Assembly (NCBI RefSeq): GCF_000969835.1
Contig: NZ_KQ033912.1
Coordinates: 778,620 to 842,619 of the forward strand
DNA length: 64,000 bases
DNA from: Parabacteroides goldsteinii DSM 19448 = WAL 12034
Lineage (GTDB): Bacteria; Bacteroidota; Bacteroidia; Bacteroidales; Tannerellaceae
Direction: 5' to 3'
Made by a program: the position numbers and the translations under genes. Positions 55,201-63,808 of the stretch are shown piece after piece. Each line of letters starts with the position of its first letter. Position 1 is the first letter of the stretch. The notes below the pieces were generated by a model. That model did no database searches and had not been told where the DNA came from. It saw nothing but the letters and a program-made list of their open reading frames with translations.

Positions 55201-55709
55201 ATGAGCAATGTCGCCCCAGACATTGCATCCAAGCTGAAATTTCCGTCAATGTCAGTAATCGTACCAACCGTTGACCCTTTAATAGATACATTTGCACCAA
55301 TTACCGGTTCACCATTGTCATCAACAATCGTTCCTGTAATTTTCTTATTTTCTTTCTGCCCACTTTTACTTTCTTTTATCCCCAAATAAATCTGATTATC
55401 TTCTTTCTTTTCGTAAACCAAACCTGTACCGCTCAACAACTTGCTCATTGTTGCTTCTATTGATTGGTTATTCACCTCGAAAGTTACCTTCTTATCCAAA
55501 TCTGGAAGTTGATTACTATAAAAGAATCGGTAATCTGTAGCTTTCTCAATAGTACGTAACGCCTGCTTGATCGTTTGTTGCTTTACGTTGACAGTTACCT
55601 GTGCAAATACTGAAGTTGTGAGAAAGGCAGACAAACATATAGCCCCTACTTTTCTCATAATCTTTCTTTTTTGAATAAAGGAAGAAATAGTTTCTGATTT
55701 TTTATTCAT
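52272..55709 (-). CDS. SusC/RagA TonB-dependent transporter with STN signalling domain
   Basis: A 1145-residue outer-membrane transporter. After the leader comes an STN domain (VTVNVKQQTIKQALRTIEKA ... LVYEKKEDNQIYLGI), the part that contacts FecR-type anti-sigma factors. Next are a carboxypeptidase-regulatory-like domain (ITGTVVDDNGEPVIGANV), the TonB-box region EDTQALDEVVVVGYG, the plug (PYVLVDGVPMELDLV) and the barrel. The first ATG at 55709 gives a long basic leader; an ATG at 55658 gives a standard signal peptide (MRKVGAICLSAFLTTSVFA). FecR and ECF sigma genes lie directly upstream, so transport and gene control should be linked. Confidence 0.95.
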   Translation of the reverse strand: MNKKSETISSFIQKRKIMRKVGAICLSAFLTTSVFAQVTVNVKQQTIKQALRTIEKATDYRFFYSNQLPDLDKKVTFEVNNQSIEATMSKLLSGTGLVYEKKEDNQIYLGIKESKSGQKENKKITGTIVDDNGEPVIGANVSIKGSTVGTITDIDGNFSLDAMSGATLLISYIGYETQEITVSNQSVYNIKLSEDTQALDEVVVVGYGTQKKINLTGAVATVTPEDIQSRPITNVTQALQGVTPGLNITSSSKFGGEVGSPMDMNIRGVGSLTEGSGKPYVLVDGVPMELDLVNPNDIENISILKDASSAAIYGARAAYGVILVTTKSGSKDEKFTISYNANFGWKTPTMLQKTVNSLDFVTAMNDACDNAGVTHLYTDEMVELVKKNIASGNRMDGVIPDRSNPTQWGQNGDTYANTDWTDVYFKNWAFQNSHDVSITGRTGKSSYYAGLGYMKQEGQLNFFDENYRRYNVTVNNSTKLTPWLTFKLNSKFARSDRDLPVGYSGYDRTVNYHMIARAYPTLPVRNPNGGFMESNSVVQILQEGGSEKQETTTAYITPSFEINVLDGLKVNGDFTYNYVGYNRDTHFAKVYVQDVKPTESHYHHANNFNQIEEEQRTDTYTTGNLYANYQKAFGKHSLDALVGGQLEYFKRKGLKGSKRDLITDNVPSIGTATGLTNLSDEISEWSTVGSFVRLNYSFDDRYMFSFNGRYDGSSRFREGKRFGFFPSFSAAYNMHREKYWEPIAPIVNTFKLRASYGTLGNQEVPNYLFYETIPIKTNLEYIINGARPIYTQTPDLVSWDLTWEESRTLNIGADMSFLDNRLSATVEWYSRETVNMFGPSEALPAVLGKEAPKKNNASLRTNGFELTLNWKHRVNKDFSYSITGTLADAQTEVTKYNNPTGIISDKTYFKGQKLGDIWGYVTDGFFTSEEDVKKSPDQSAIHAKWNPGDMKYIDLNKDGKIDWGDNTINNPGDKKVLGNNTPRFLYGLMFAGQYKDFDFSVFFQGVGKRDVFIGSTTYFGFQGNKYFDNVHEHNMDYWREDNKDAFFARPYSTGEVSKNQQVQSRFIQNGAYLRLKNLQLGYTLPSELLQGVGIDKLRFYFSGENLLTFTKLMDGVDPEGTSGAWGDAKSYPLSLVCSFGVNLTF

Positions 55710-55864
55710 ACTTTTGTGTAGTATTAAATGGTTAATTACCAGAGAGTGATTACTTGCGAATTTTCAACTCTCTTGATTGACTAATGAAGGGGAAGGTGTT
55801 GCAAGCACTTTCCCTTTTTGCGTACATGTGTTTTTTCTAGGTCATATCGATAATATTTAAAGGG

Positions 55865-56821
55865 TTAATCACTATAGAGTTCTATCACGTCCTCTTTTTT
55901 CTTATAAGAGACAGAAGAGGTAAATTGCAAAGCATATAACGTTGATTGCAAGCTGGCATTTTTCAGTGTACCGGTGAAAGTAATGCTATTCAGCTTATCG
56001 CTTTTAATCTCAAACTTCACATTATAATTACGCTCCAGCAGTTTGATAATATTCAGGATCGGCTCATCGTTGAATACCATTTCATTATTCATCCAGGCGA
56101 TAAACAACCGGTCATCCTCCTCTTGTTTCTTTGTCATCCGGGTATCTGCCAACGAATAGACAGCCACTTCCCCCGGACTTAAATGAAGGGACTGTTCCGG
56201 CGATGAAACTATAACCGAACCTTCTGCCAGATAAGTCGTGATATTTTCATCATCAGGATAAGCATGGACATTAAATGAAGTCCCCAAAGCACGTACCTGG
56301 ATATCGCCGGCTTTTACGATGAAAGGAGATTGGGCATCTTTTGCTACATCAAAATAGGCTTCGCCGGTCAGTTCGACCTGACGCTGTTTCCCGTTAAAAT
56401 GACTGCCATAACGCAGTTTGGAATCGGCATTCAGATGGACTATTGTGCCGTCCGGCAAGGAAATATCCGACTTTTGTCCGTGACCTACTTCTACGGTCAT
56501 ATCGTTATATTTGGTTAACAATCGGTTTTCGTTCCAATAGAATAACGATATGGCGACGGCACCGAAAACAGCCGCGCAAGTAGCCATACGCATAAAAAAC
56601 TTTCTGATATTTATCTTTGTTGGGTTAGCCGTTGCAGTGATAGCCTTAAAAATCCGCTCGTCTGTCGAATCAGGCATATGACCGAAGGAATGATCCCATA
56701 TTTTATCAAAATCATCCGTCCACCTGTCCGGGTCATTCAACAGTCCGGCTAACTGACGTTTTTCACTTTCAGTAGCTTTATTATCGTAGAATTTATCTAA
56801 TAATTCAATTTGTCTGCTCAT
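55865..56821 (-). CDS. FecR-family anti-sigma factor
   Basis: A 318-residue inner-membrane regulator. The cytoplasmic N-terminus (about 1 to 85) should hold the sigma factor; one membrane segment follows (ATCAAVFGAVAISLFYW). The periplasmic FecR domain has VGHGQKSDISLPDGTIVHLN and GEAYFDVAKD. The C-terminal part (FNDEPILNIIKLLERNYNVKFE) is the short STN-like module of Bacteroidales FecR proteins. It lies 10 bases after the sigma gene and about 155 bases before the SusC gene, completing the transporter-FecR-sigma chain. Confidence 0.93.
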   Translation of the reverse strand: MSRQIELLDKFYDNKATESEKRQLAGLLNDPDRWTDDFDKIWDHSFGHMPDSTDERIFKAITATANPTKINIRKFFMRMATCAAVFGAVAISLFYWNENRLLTKYNDMTVEVGHGQKSDISLPDGTIVHLNADSKLRYGSHFNGKQRQVELTGEAYFDVAKDAQSPFIVKAGDIQVRALGTSFNVHAYPDDENITTYLAEGSVIVSSPEQSLHLSPGEVAVYSLADTRMTKKQEEDDRLFIAWMNNEMVFNDEPILNIIKLLERNYNVKFEIKSDKLNSITFTGTLKNASLQSTLYALQFTSSVSYKKKEDVIELYSD

Positions 56822-56831
56822 AGTTATTCCT

Positions 56832-57443
56832 TTAAAATAAGAATGAAAAAATAGGATAAAGTAATAAAGCTATGCCATTCAGCAAGTCACCCCTGTTCGC
56901 TCTCAACATCTGGGAAAGGAACTTTGTCGACTGTTTCAGATGACTCTCCACCGTGTTTTCCGAAATACCCAACAGGCTGGCTATCTCCTTTTGCGAAAGA
57001 TGCTCGATGTGTTTCAAGCGATAGACTTTTTGCCTGGCGGGTGGCAACATGGAGATGATACGCTCCACTTCCTCCAGCAACAGGTTCAACTCGACTTCAT
57101 CCTCCACACAATTCTCGGCTTCCCTGACATTCTCAATCTGTGAGATCATCAACTGTTCCTGAATACGTTTTGCCGTTTCTTTCAGAAACAGGTTACGAGA
57201 TACCTTTTTCAGATAACCCTGAAATGAAAATTCAACCACAATCTTCTTCCGGTTCTCCCAGATAATGATAAATGTCTCCTGCACAACTTCCTCTGCCATC
57301 GAATAATCGCCGTGCGAAAGCCGGATGACAAACTGAAAGAGAGTATGTTTATATCTATTGTAAAGCTCTGTAAAAGCTTTAAAGTTATCAGACATAATCT
57401 CTTTCATTAACTGTTGGTCTGATAACTGCTCAATTTTGTGCAT
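56832..57443 (-). CDS. ECF sigma factor of the FecI/SusC-linked type
   Basis: A 203-residue sigma-70 family protein. Region 2 is FKAFTELYNRYKHTLFQFV to EEVVQETFIIIWENR, region 4 is QKEIASLLGISENTVESHLKQ. The end (LLNGIALLLYPIFSFLF) is strongly hydrophobic, a feature often seen in sigma factors of this group. It is cotranscribed with the FecR gene. Unlike most of its kind it has a site A promoter about 150 bases upstream, so its level may depend on the same signal as the glycosidases. Confidence 0.93.
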   Translation of the reverse strand: MHKIEQLSDQQLMKEIMSDNFKAFTELYNRYKHTLFQFVIRLSHGDYSMAEEVVQETFIIIWENRKKIVVEFSFQGYLKKVSRNLFLKETAKRIQEQLMISQIENVREAENCVEDEVELNLLLEEVERIISMLPPARQKVYRLKHIEHLSQKEIASLLGISENTVESHLKQSTKFLSQMLRANRGDLLNGIALLLYPIFSFLF

Positions 57444-57596
57444 TCGTGGTATTTTTTCTATAAATGATACATTGCATTATTACCGAATCTATATTAAGGA
57501 TACTATACCGTTATAGTTTCCGTGATTCGAGTACAGTTATTTAACATTGTTTTGCATAAGCGAGGTAACGGACTGGAAAATGGTGGCGTTACCATA

Positions 57597-57655
57597 CAAA
57601 TATAAAAGCAGCTATTACTATAAAAAATAGCTGCTTATTAAGTGGTTTATTATTG
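57597..57655 (-). promoter_or_regulatory. Site A copy 6 with -7 box, upstream of the ECF sigma gene (7-bp deletion)
   Basis: Minus strand: CAATAATAAACCAC (57655-57642, one change), -7 box TATATTTG (57604-57597). The proximal half-site reads AGCTA instead of TGCTA. Compared with copies 4 and 7 a 7-bp segment is missing between the half-sites, so the spacing is 37 instead of 44 nt. The flanking sequence (AGCAGCTAT..ACTAT) matches copy 7 closely, which points to a duplication followed by deletion. Confidence 0.7.
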
Positions 57656-57662
57656 CAAACCT

Positions 57663-59927
57663 TTATTTCCCCATAGCAAACCGATACGTCTGACCTGCCT
57701 CTGTCTTCATTTTTATAAAATCACCGTCCACGGTTCTCTTACCGGCAACCGGGTCTGTAATCTCGACTTTCTTACCTTTCCACGGATTCTGCAAAGTTAA
57801 ATCGCGACCTTTCTCGCTGACAAGAGTCAAAGATGTGACTGCTCCGCCTTTCAGTTCGCTGGAAACCAAGAAGGCACCATCCACCCGGATCTGATGGAAC
57901 GACGCATCCTTATCGCGAGGCCATACAGGAAAGACACGGATAATATCCTGGTGTCCCATACAGAACATTTCGTTGATCGTATTAGGTACCGTGCTCCAGT
58001 TTTCGATGCCATGCGGGTTACCTGCTTGGAATCCATTCGGGTAAGTGTGTTTTGAATAAGTGTTCAAATGAGCCAGGATGCTATCCGGCTTATAACCGAT
58101 CCGCACGGCTGCCGGGAAAAAACTGTTACTTCCATTAGAATCCAGCCAACGTTGCATTTCATCGACTGTGTTATAAGCGACCTCCAGTAACCTGGGATCA
58201 CTGTTCAGACCGATCTGGCCTGCCGGATAAATATGCTGGATTCCCAGTGTGTTTCCGTCCCACCAGTCGCAACCTTTTTCCGTATACCGGAAGACTGTCT
58301 TACCGTTTCGCTCCTGCAGCGGATAATCGGGAAGATGTTCTTTGATAAACTGCCACTGCGTTCTCTTTTCTTCATCGACTCCCAAAAGAGCGCTCATGTC
58401 AGAAACGGTCTGCATCACCATCCGCACCAGTCCCAATGAAAGAATAGGATTCATCGTCCCGACCGTACCTTCATGGATCGCATCATTATAAATGACATAG
58501 CGGTCACCTTCACGTGTCAGGTAATTCTCCCAAAAGGTGGCAACCCCTTTTACAAAAGGATACACTTTCCGAGTATAGGCTTCATCCCAGGTATGATAAA
58601 ACTGCATAGACATATTAACGACAGCATAGGCGGAGTTGCTTTTTTGTCCCCAGAACATACCTTCGTCTTCTATATTTCCGCTTTTAATCCAGTCATAATA
58701 ATAGGTATCCATGAACGGAGTCCTGCGGGTCGTCTCAACACCTAATGGTCCCGCACCTACAGGTAGCAAAATGCCTCCCGGAATACCGGTGACTTTCTCC
58801 GAGTAATAGTTACCTCTCTCTATCTGTGCTAGCATAGAGGAAATATAGGGATCAGCCTGCTCAATCCTGTTTGCCGAGTAAAGCGCATAATAAGGGGCCA
58901 TATGGTTATAGTTCAGATGATAATCCCCATTCCAGTAAGGACGTTCCTTCGTGATCCAAGTACCAAAAATAGAGGGTGGAAAATCAATATCCCGGCTACA
59001 GGAGCCCATACCATAAAGAGATAGATAATATTGTTTTTCAATTACACTGTCCGGTATGCTGACATACGATTTTTCCCAATAATTCCGCCACCATTCTTTA
59101 TGGCTTTTCTCTATCTCAGCCTGTCGTGCCAGAGTAAAATCTTCTACTTTTTTTATGACGGTAGCCACACAATCGTCACTCTTGAAATTGCTGGAGAAGG
59201 CACACACCAAACGGACCTTTTTTCCCGGTTCCAGGGTGAATTTGCCATCCGTTGATCCGATCACCCGTAACGCCATAGCACCTTTAGTCGGTATATCGAC
59301 AGAGTCTACGAAGGCACGGGACAGATACTCGATACCATTCGGTCTCGTCTCATGCTCCCTGACATCGGGGAATATCCGCTCACGAGGCGGATTATCAATC
59401 TGTTCTTCTTTTCCCAAGAAAGATATGCCGGCAGTACCTTCCACAGAACCATTCCCTTCCATATTCAAATCCACAATCAACATATCTTCCGTGGCAGGAA
59501 CAAAGGCTTTATAGGAAACGGAAATATCCCCTTTGGTAAAGCGGGCGGTCGATACGGCATCATATAGCTGTTGTTCCACCAGATAGGAGGCATCTTTCAA
59601 TTGAGGGATATCCAGTTCTATCTTACCCAGGACAAGAGGAAATGATTCGTCCAAAGCAGACTTCAGTCTCCAGAAATCATTCCTGGCGACATAAAAGACC
59701 TGCGACTCCGGTGTTCCCGACAAGGCAACCCCGGTAAAACCATTCCCCAACAAAGGTGCATCGACCGAATGGGGCGCGGGTATACGTTTAGGAGGTTCCG
59801 TAAAGCGGATAGTGTGTTTTCCTATGATAGTTTCTGCCTGACTTTCCGGCTGATTAGCTTGATCCGTACAAGCAGAAAATAAAAGTGTACTCAATACGGA
59901 CAGGGATAGTATTAAAATCTTCTTCAT
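57663..59927 (-). CDS. GH95-like six-hairpin glycosidase, lipoprotein
   Basis: A 754-residue lipoprotein (lipobox cysteine in STLLFSACTDQ). The N-terminal beta-sandwich starts at APLLGNGFTGVALSG. The helical barrel has NGDYHLNYNHMAPYYALYSAN, with the N-x-N pair of GH95 kept, and the C-terminal landmark GIENWSTVPNTINEMFCMGH with IIRVFPVWP. It is shorter than the GH95 protein at 8507 and lacks the SPE segment, so it belongs to a different branch and may be outside GH95 proper. Promoter: site A copy 7. The next gene upstream (GH106-like) ends 156 bases away. Confidence 0.7.
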   Translation of the reverse strand: MKKILILSLSVLSTLLFSACTDQANQPESQAETIIGKHTIRFTEPPKRIPAPHSVDAPLLGNGFTGVALSGTPESQVFYVARNDFWRLKSALDESFPLVLGKIELDIPQLKDASYLVEQQLYDAVSTARFTKGDISVSYKAFVPATEDMLIVDLNMEGNGSVEGTAGISFLGKEEQIDNPPRERIFPDVREHETRPNGIEYLSRAFVDSVDIPTKGAMALRVIGSTDGKFTLEPGKKVRLVCAFSSNFKSDDCVATVIKKVEDFTLARQAEIEKSHKEWWRNYWEKSYVSIPDSVIEKQYYLSLYGMGSCSRDIDFPPSIFGTWITKERPYWNGDYHLNYNHMAPYYALYSANRIEQADPYISSMLAQIERGNYYSEKVTGIPGGILLPVGAGPLGVETTRRTPFMDTYYYDWIKSGNIEDEGMFWGQKSNSAYAVVNMSMQFYHTWDEAYTRKVYPFVKGVATFWENYLTREGDRYVIYNDAIHEGTVGTMNPILSLGLVRMVMQTVSDMSALLGVDEEKRTQWQFIKEHLPDYPLQERNGKTVFRYTEKGCDWWDGNTLGIQHIYPAGQIGLNSDPRLLEVAYNTVDEMQRWLDSNGSNSFFPAAVRIGYKPDSILAHLNTYSKHTYPNGFQAGNPHGIENWSTVPNTINEMFCMGHQDIIRVFPVWPRDKDASFHQIRVDGAFLVSSELKGGAVTSLTLVSEKGRDLTLQNPWKGKKVEITDPVAGKRTVDGDFIKMKTEAGQTYRFAMGK

Positions 59928-59990
59928 TTGTAAATAAATTGTGCTCCGCTAAGGGATATACTGTTCAATTATGTGTCTTCATTTCAAACA

Positions 59991-60056
59991 CAAATATAAA
60001 AGCAGCTATCACTATAAAAAATAGCAAATAGCTGCTTATTGTGTGGATTATTATTG
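59991..60056 (-). promoter_or_regulatory. Site A copy 7 with -7 box, promoter of the GH95-like gene
   Basis: Minus strand: CAATAATAATCCAC (60056-60043), TGCTA (60026-60022), -7 box TATATTTG (59998-59991), spacing 44 nt. The ATG is at 59927, leader about 57 nt. Confidence 0.82.
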
Positions 60057-60083
60057 CTTTTACAATAATAACAAGTTCTCTGA

Positions 60084-63000
60084 TTATTCACATATACTCA
60101 ACGAGACAGGGCCTAAAAGTCCGGCAACCCCATCTCCCCTATACGGAGTCGGAATCGTCTGATAATGATTCGACAATGTACTATAAACCAAGACTTCCAA
60201 TTGGTTATCACCTTGTTTAACATACTTGCCTATCTCTACTTTGTATGGCGGTCTCATCAGTATGCCCACCTCTTTACCATTAACTTTTACCTCACAGGAA
60301 GCATTTACATTGCCCAGGTCCAGAATGACTTTACCGGATGCTTCGGCTTTTGGTATTGTTATCTGCTTTCTGTAATACATTCCACCTGAATAATATTTCA
60401 AGGCTCCGGTCTCCGACCAATTACCGGCATCCAAAAGCCCTTTCCCTGTTTTTATTTTAACGGGTTCACAAATCACACCAGTCCCCTGATAACCGGGTTT
60501 TCGTTTGATCGAAAAAGCGACCAGGCCAACTTTCTTCCGGGTTTCAGGAAAGATAATACGATACTTTCTCATCCCCGATGAATCTTCGGATAGAAATCGG
60601 ATATTCCCTTTTTCTATTGCTTTCCCATTAAACCATACTTTCAAATCGCTTCCGGCTATCATCATGTCCATTTCCTGCATTCCCGGAACAGAATTAAAAC
60701 GATAATTCCAAGTAAGATTCTCTCCTCCGTAAGGATCATACAACAAATGATCTCCTAAAGCCCAGCGTGTAGAAATTATTTTGTCGTATGAAGACGGCTT
60801 TGCCGGGGTAACGGATGATGCAGGGAAAAATACAACGGAACTTCTCTTTCTAAAATCCCGATACGTACCTTTCTGAAACTTGAATTTACCTTTCTCTGTA
60901 TTTGCATATGCTACAGTACATGGATGCCATCCTTCTTCCAACCAGATATTTTCATTCGCAGGCTTCTGGTCGATCAAAAGAAAATCAGGTTGAACACCAT
61001 CAATTTCGATCCTATATGAACCTGTTACAGGGACATAGACTTTACTTTTGTATATTTGATGCGCTCCCTGGTCCAAAATGAAAAAGCCATCGCTGACTTT
61101 ACCTTTCAAACCATGCCATCCTTGTGATCCCGGATTGTCAAAAACACCATACTGCCATGAAAACTCCAACATCTCTCCTGACGATTCATTTCCTTGTAAC
61201 ACATTATCCAACGGGATATCCGTGGACGTACATTCTGTGACAAATTGAGGTCCAAACCCATACACACTTTCAGGCCATTCCGAATCATCGAAATCTGTCG
61301 ACATCCAGTTTTGAGGAGAAAGAGCAGCCGGTCGATGTTTAAAAGAACGCGCCTCAGCACCGATAACATCCGAAGCCGGAAAACGATAATCTCCCCATTT
61401 ATTATCTAATGTCGGCAATAATTCCGTCTCCCACAAACCTGTAATTAAGGATCGGTATATCAACTTCGATTCCTTTTTGCCTTCAGGCATTACAATAGGT
61501 GTTCCTTTTGAAAAGACAAACAAATACGAATTATCCGGCTCTTTATCCAATCGGAGCCATGTTCCTTCTTTTGTTTGGCGAACAACCGGATAATCGGAGA
61601 TTGTTCCGTCAGAAGCATTCCAAAGTTCAACTTTACCCGTAGCTCTGAAAAAACATTCTGTACCTTCAGGCACGTCCATAACCATATAGACATCACGTTC
61701 TCCCACATATCTATGTAAAACCTTCCCTTCTCCGGTTCCTGATATAAAATCCGGAACAATCAAAGATTTTATCTGCTCCGACACCTTATCCTCCGACACA
61801 TACAATCCTATTCCCCCCGAATCATGAACCTGTTTCTTTACTTTTTTCCCTTGAGAAACTTCCAGGGATGTCGCACCGAATACTTCCCGGATAATTGCAT
61901 CCGCTTTCGAATCGTTTTCTCCCATACAGGTACTGGCCTTCGGTAACTCGCCTGTTGCTATTATTATCCCTCCCGAACGATAAAAGTCCCGTATTTTTAA
62001 TAAAGAAGAATAATGCATCGCTTTCATATCTGCCAAAATCAATATACGATACTTTTCTCCCGAGATATTCAAACAGCCGTTCTCTACTTTTGATTTTTGC
62101 AAGGACCTGTAATCCATAAAATCATAATCCAAACCGGAATTACTAAGTTTCATCGCCTGTTCAAACGCAATCTTTGTGTTAGCATCCGGATAGGCCTGCA
62201 TCGATTCCGTAGGATACATCAAGGCTATATCACAGACATGAGTACCTTGACTCATCAGAAAACTCAATCTCTCTGTATATTGAAGCCATTGTTTCATATG
62301 CGGCCAATAAGGCATTCTAAAATGAAAACAAGGCGGAGCCCATTCCCACCAACCACCATGTGTGGAATAATATAATCCATGCATACAGACTAAATTTCCA
62401 CCTGCCATAAAATGATGGTCCATTTGTTTGGTCAGCCATGAGCCCGTACTTCCCCATCCCATACTATGAAAAGCCTCAAGCCATGTTCGCGGACGTTCAT
62501 ATAAATGAGCTATTGAACTGGATACTTTCGTTTGCAAAAAACTAGAGCCGGTCGATGGAGCATCATTCCCCGGAGCTGTGTACCAAGAATTAGCCCTGAA
62601 ATAATCAATATATGCCAATGGTTCCATTCCACGTCCAAAATTATCGCTTCCATAAATCAAACCGCGTGAAGCATGCCAATTATAAATGGGCTGAAAAAAG
62701 CGTTCTTCCGCTAAATCCATTAATACATCACAATAATCCAAACGTATCTTTGGCGTTATATCTCCGATACTTTCTTTCAAAGCAGGAAGATAAAGTGTGA
62801 TATCATACCCTTTCCTTTTTTCAAATTCTTCCTTAAAGTCCTCCGACCAGGACCCTATTTTAATAGGATAAGACAATTCATCCTGAAAAAAATAGTTCAT
62901 GCCCCCCGAAGCTGCATCTCCCATATTCTTTTCAAAACGATCGAAATACACGTTCACATATTCTTTCCCGATATCCGGATGCAACAAATGACTTTTTTTC

Positions 63001-63683
63001 GTTGAAAGAATATATATTTTATAGTCTTTCCCTTCCGGAGCTCTCCACAAAAGTTTTCCGCCTGATATATATTCTGTCAGATCTATTTTCCCCGGCCAGG
63101 CAACAGCACCGACCAATCTTTCCGGAATGTCATGAATAAAAGTGGTCCCTCCCCGAACAGAATCAGACACAATCTCCAAGTCACCTTGATAATTCTGAAA
63201 TTTTTCTTCTTTCAACAACTCATCCGTATAATATCCATTGCCAATCCATCCTATGGTATAATCATCCATACCTAAACCGATGTTTTTCCGGGAACATTCT
63301 TTGGCAAACCAATTCCAGAAATTCCACCAATCTCCGGAGAACACCTTAGGCTTTCCTGCTTCTGTTTTTCCGGAAAGCCCATATCCGTCTTTCATTTCCC
63401 CGACATCCACTTCTGGGTCCATGTGTATATAACTTACAGCAAAACCATCTGTCGCAGATGCAGATAAAATGTCAAGCTGTTCTTTCATTCTTTCCTTATT
63501 CAAACTATCACCATTCCACCAATAAAAAGGAACGTTTCCATATCCCTTCGGAGGGTTGGCAAATTCAGAAAAGATATCCGTATCTTTTTTCGGATATCCC
63601 TTATATTTTTGTGACTGAGCATAAGTTACCAGACAGGAAAAAAGGTAAAAAGTAACTATTTGAAGAACGACTATCTTCCTCAT
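60084..63683 (-). CDS. GH106-like alpha-L-rhamnosidase-type protein, secreted
   Basis: A 1199-residue protein. The ATG at 63683 gives a signal peptide (MRKIVVLQIVTFYLFSCLVTYA); the open frame up to 63815 adds a sequence without one. The catalytic part opens with FANPPKGYGNVPFYWWNGD and KERMKEQLDILSASATDGFA, as in GH106, and continues with FFQDELSYP and TWLEAFHSMGWG, which place acidic residues at strand ends. The last 500 residues are beta-sandwich modules, including one with IDLGNVNASCEVKVNGKEVG, a galactose-binding-like fold. GH106 enzymes remove alpha-rhamnose from pectin side chains or gellan-like polymers. It follows the SusD gene, with a hairpin in the gap. Confidence 0.72.
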   Translation of the reverse strand: MRKIVVLQIVTFYLFSCLVTYAQSQKYKGYPKKDTDIFSEFANPPKGYGNVPFYWWNGDSLNKERMKEQLDILSASATDGFAVSYIHMDPEVDVGEMKDGYGLSGKTEAGKPKVFSGDWWNFWNWFAKECSRKNIGLGMDDYTIGWIGNGYYTDELLKEEKFQNYQGDLEIVSDSVRGGTTFIHDIPERLVGAVAWPGKIDLTEYISGGKLLWRAPEGKDYKIYILSTKKSHLLHPDIGKEYVNVYFDRFEKNMGDAASGGMNYFFQDELSYPIKIGSWSEDFKEEFEKRKGYDITLYLPALKESIGDITPKIRLDYCDVLMDLAEERFFQPIYNWHASRGLIYGSDNFGRGMEPLAYIDYFRANSWYTAPGNDAPSTGSSFLQTKVSSSIAHLYERPRTWLEAFHSMGWGSTGSWLTKQMDHHFMAGGNLVCMHGLYYSTHGGWWEWAPPCFHFRMPYWPHMKQWLQYTERLSFLMSQGTHVCDIALMYPTESMQAYPDANTKIAFEQAMKLSNSGLDYDFMDYRSLQKSKVENGCLNISGEKYRILILADMKAMHYSSLLKIRDFYRSGGIIIATGELPKASTCMGENDSKADAIIREVFGATSLEVSQGKKVKKQVHDSGGIGLYVSEDKVSEQIKSLIVPDFISGTGEGKVLHRYVGERDVYMVMDVPEGTECFFRATGKVELWNASDGTISDYPVVRQTKEGTWLRLDKEPDNSYLFVFSKGTPIVMPEGKKESKLIYRSLITGLWETELLPTLDNKWGDYRFPASDVIGAEARSFKHRPAALSPQNWMSTDFDDSEWPESVYGFGPQFVTECTSTDIPLDNVLQGNESSGEMLEFSWQYGVFDNPGSQGWHGLKGKVSDGFFILDQGAHQIYKSKVYVPVTGSYRIEIDGVQPDFLLIDQKPANENIWLEEGWHPCTVAYANTEKGKFKFQKGTYRDFRKRSSVVFFPASSVTPAKPSSYDKIISTRWALGDHLLYDPYGGENLTWNYRFNSVPGMQEMDMMIAGSDLKVWFNGKAIEKGNIRFLSEDSSGMRKYRIIFPETRKKVGLVAFSIKRKPGYQGTGVICEPVKIKTGKGLLDAGNWSETGALKYYSGGMYYRKQITIPKAEASGKVILDLGNVNASCEVKVNGKEVGILMRPPYKVEIGKYVKQGDNQLEVLVYSTLSNHYQTIPTPYRGDGVAGLLGPVSLSICE

Positions 63684-63735
63684 AAATAAATTATTATTTT
63701 GTATTTTATTCGTAATCATAAACATCTGGTCATAT

Positions 63736-63771
63736 AAAGAGGCTTCCCTTTTGACCATGGGAAACCTCTTT
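63736..63771. terminator. Hairpin between SusD and the GH106-like gene
   Basis: AAAGAGGCTTCCC (63736-63748) pairs with GGGAAACCTCTTT (63759-63771), one mismatch. No T run follows on the minus strand, so it may only reduce read-through from SusD into the enzyme gene or protect the SusD message. Confidence 0.6.
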
Positions 63772-63808
63772 ACTAATTTATTCTTGTCTTTAAATGACGA
63801 CAAGATTA

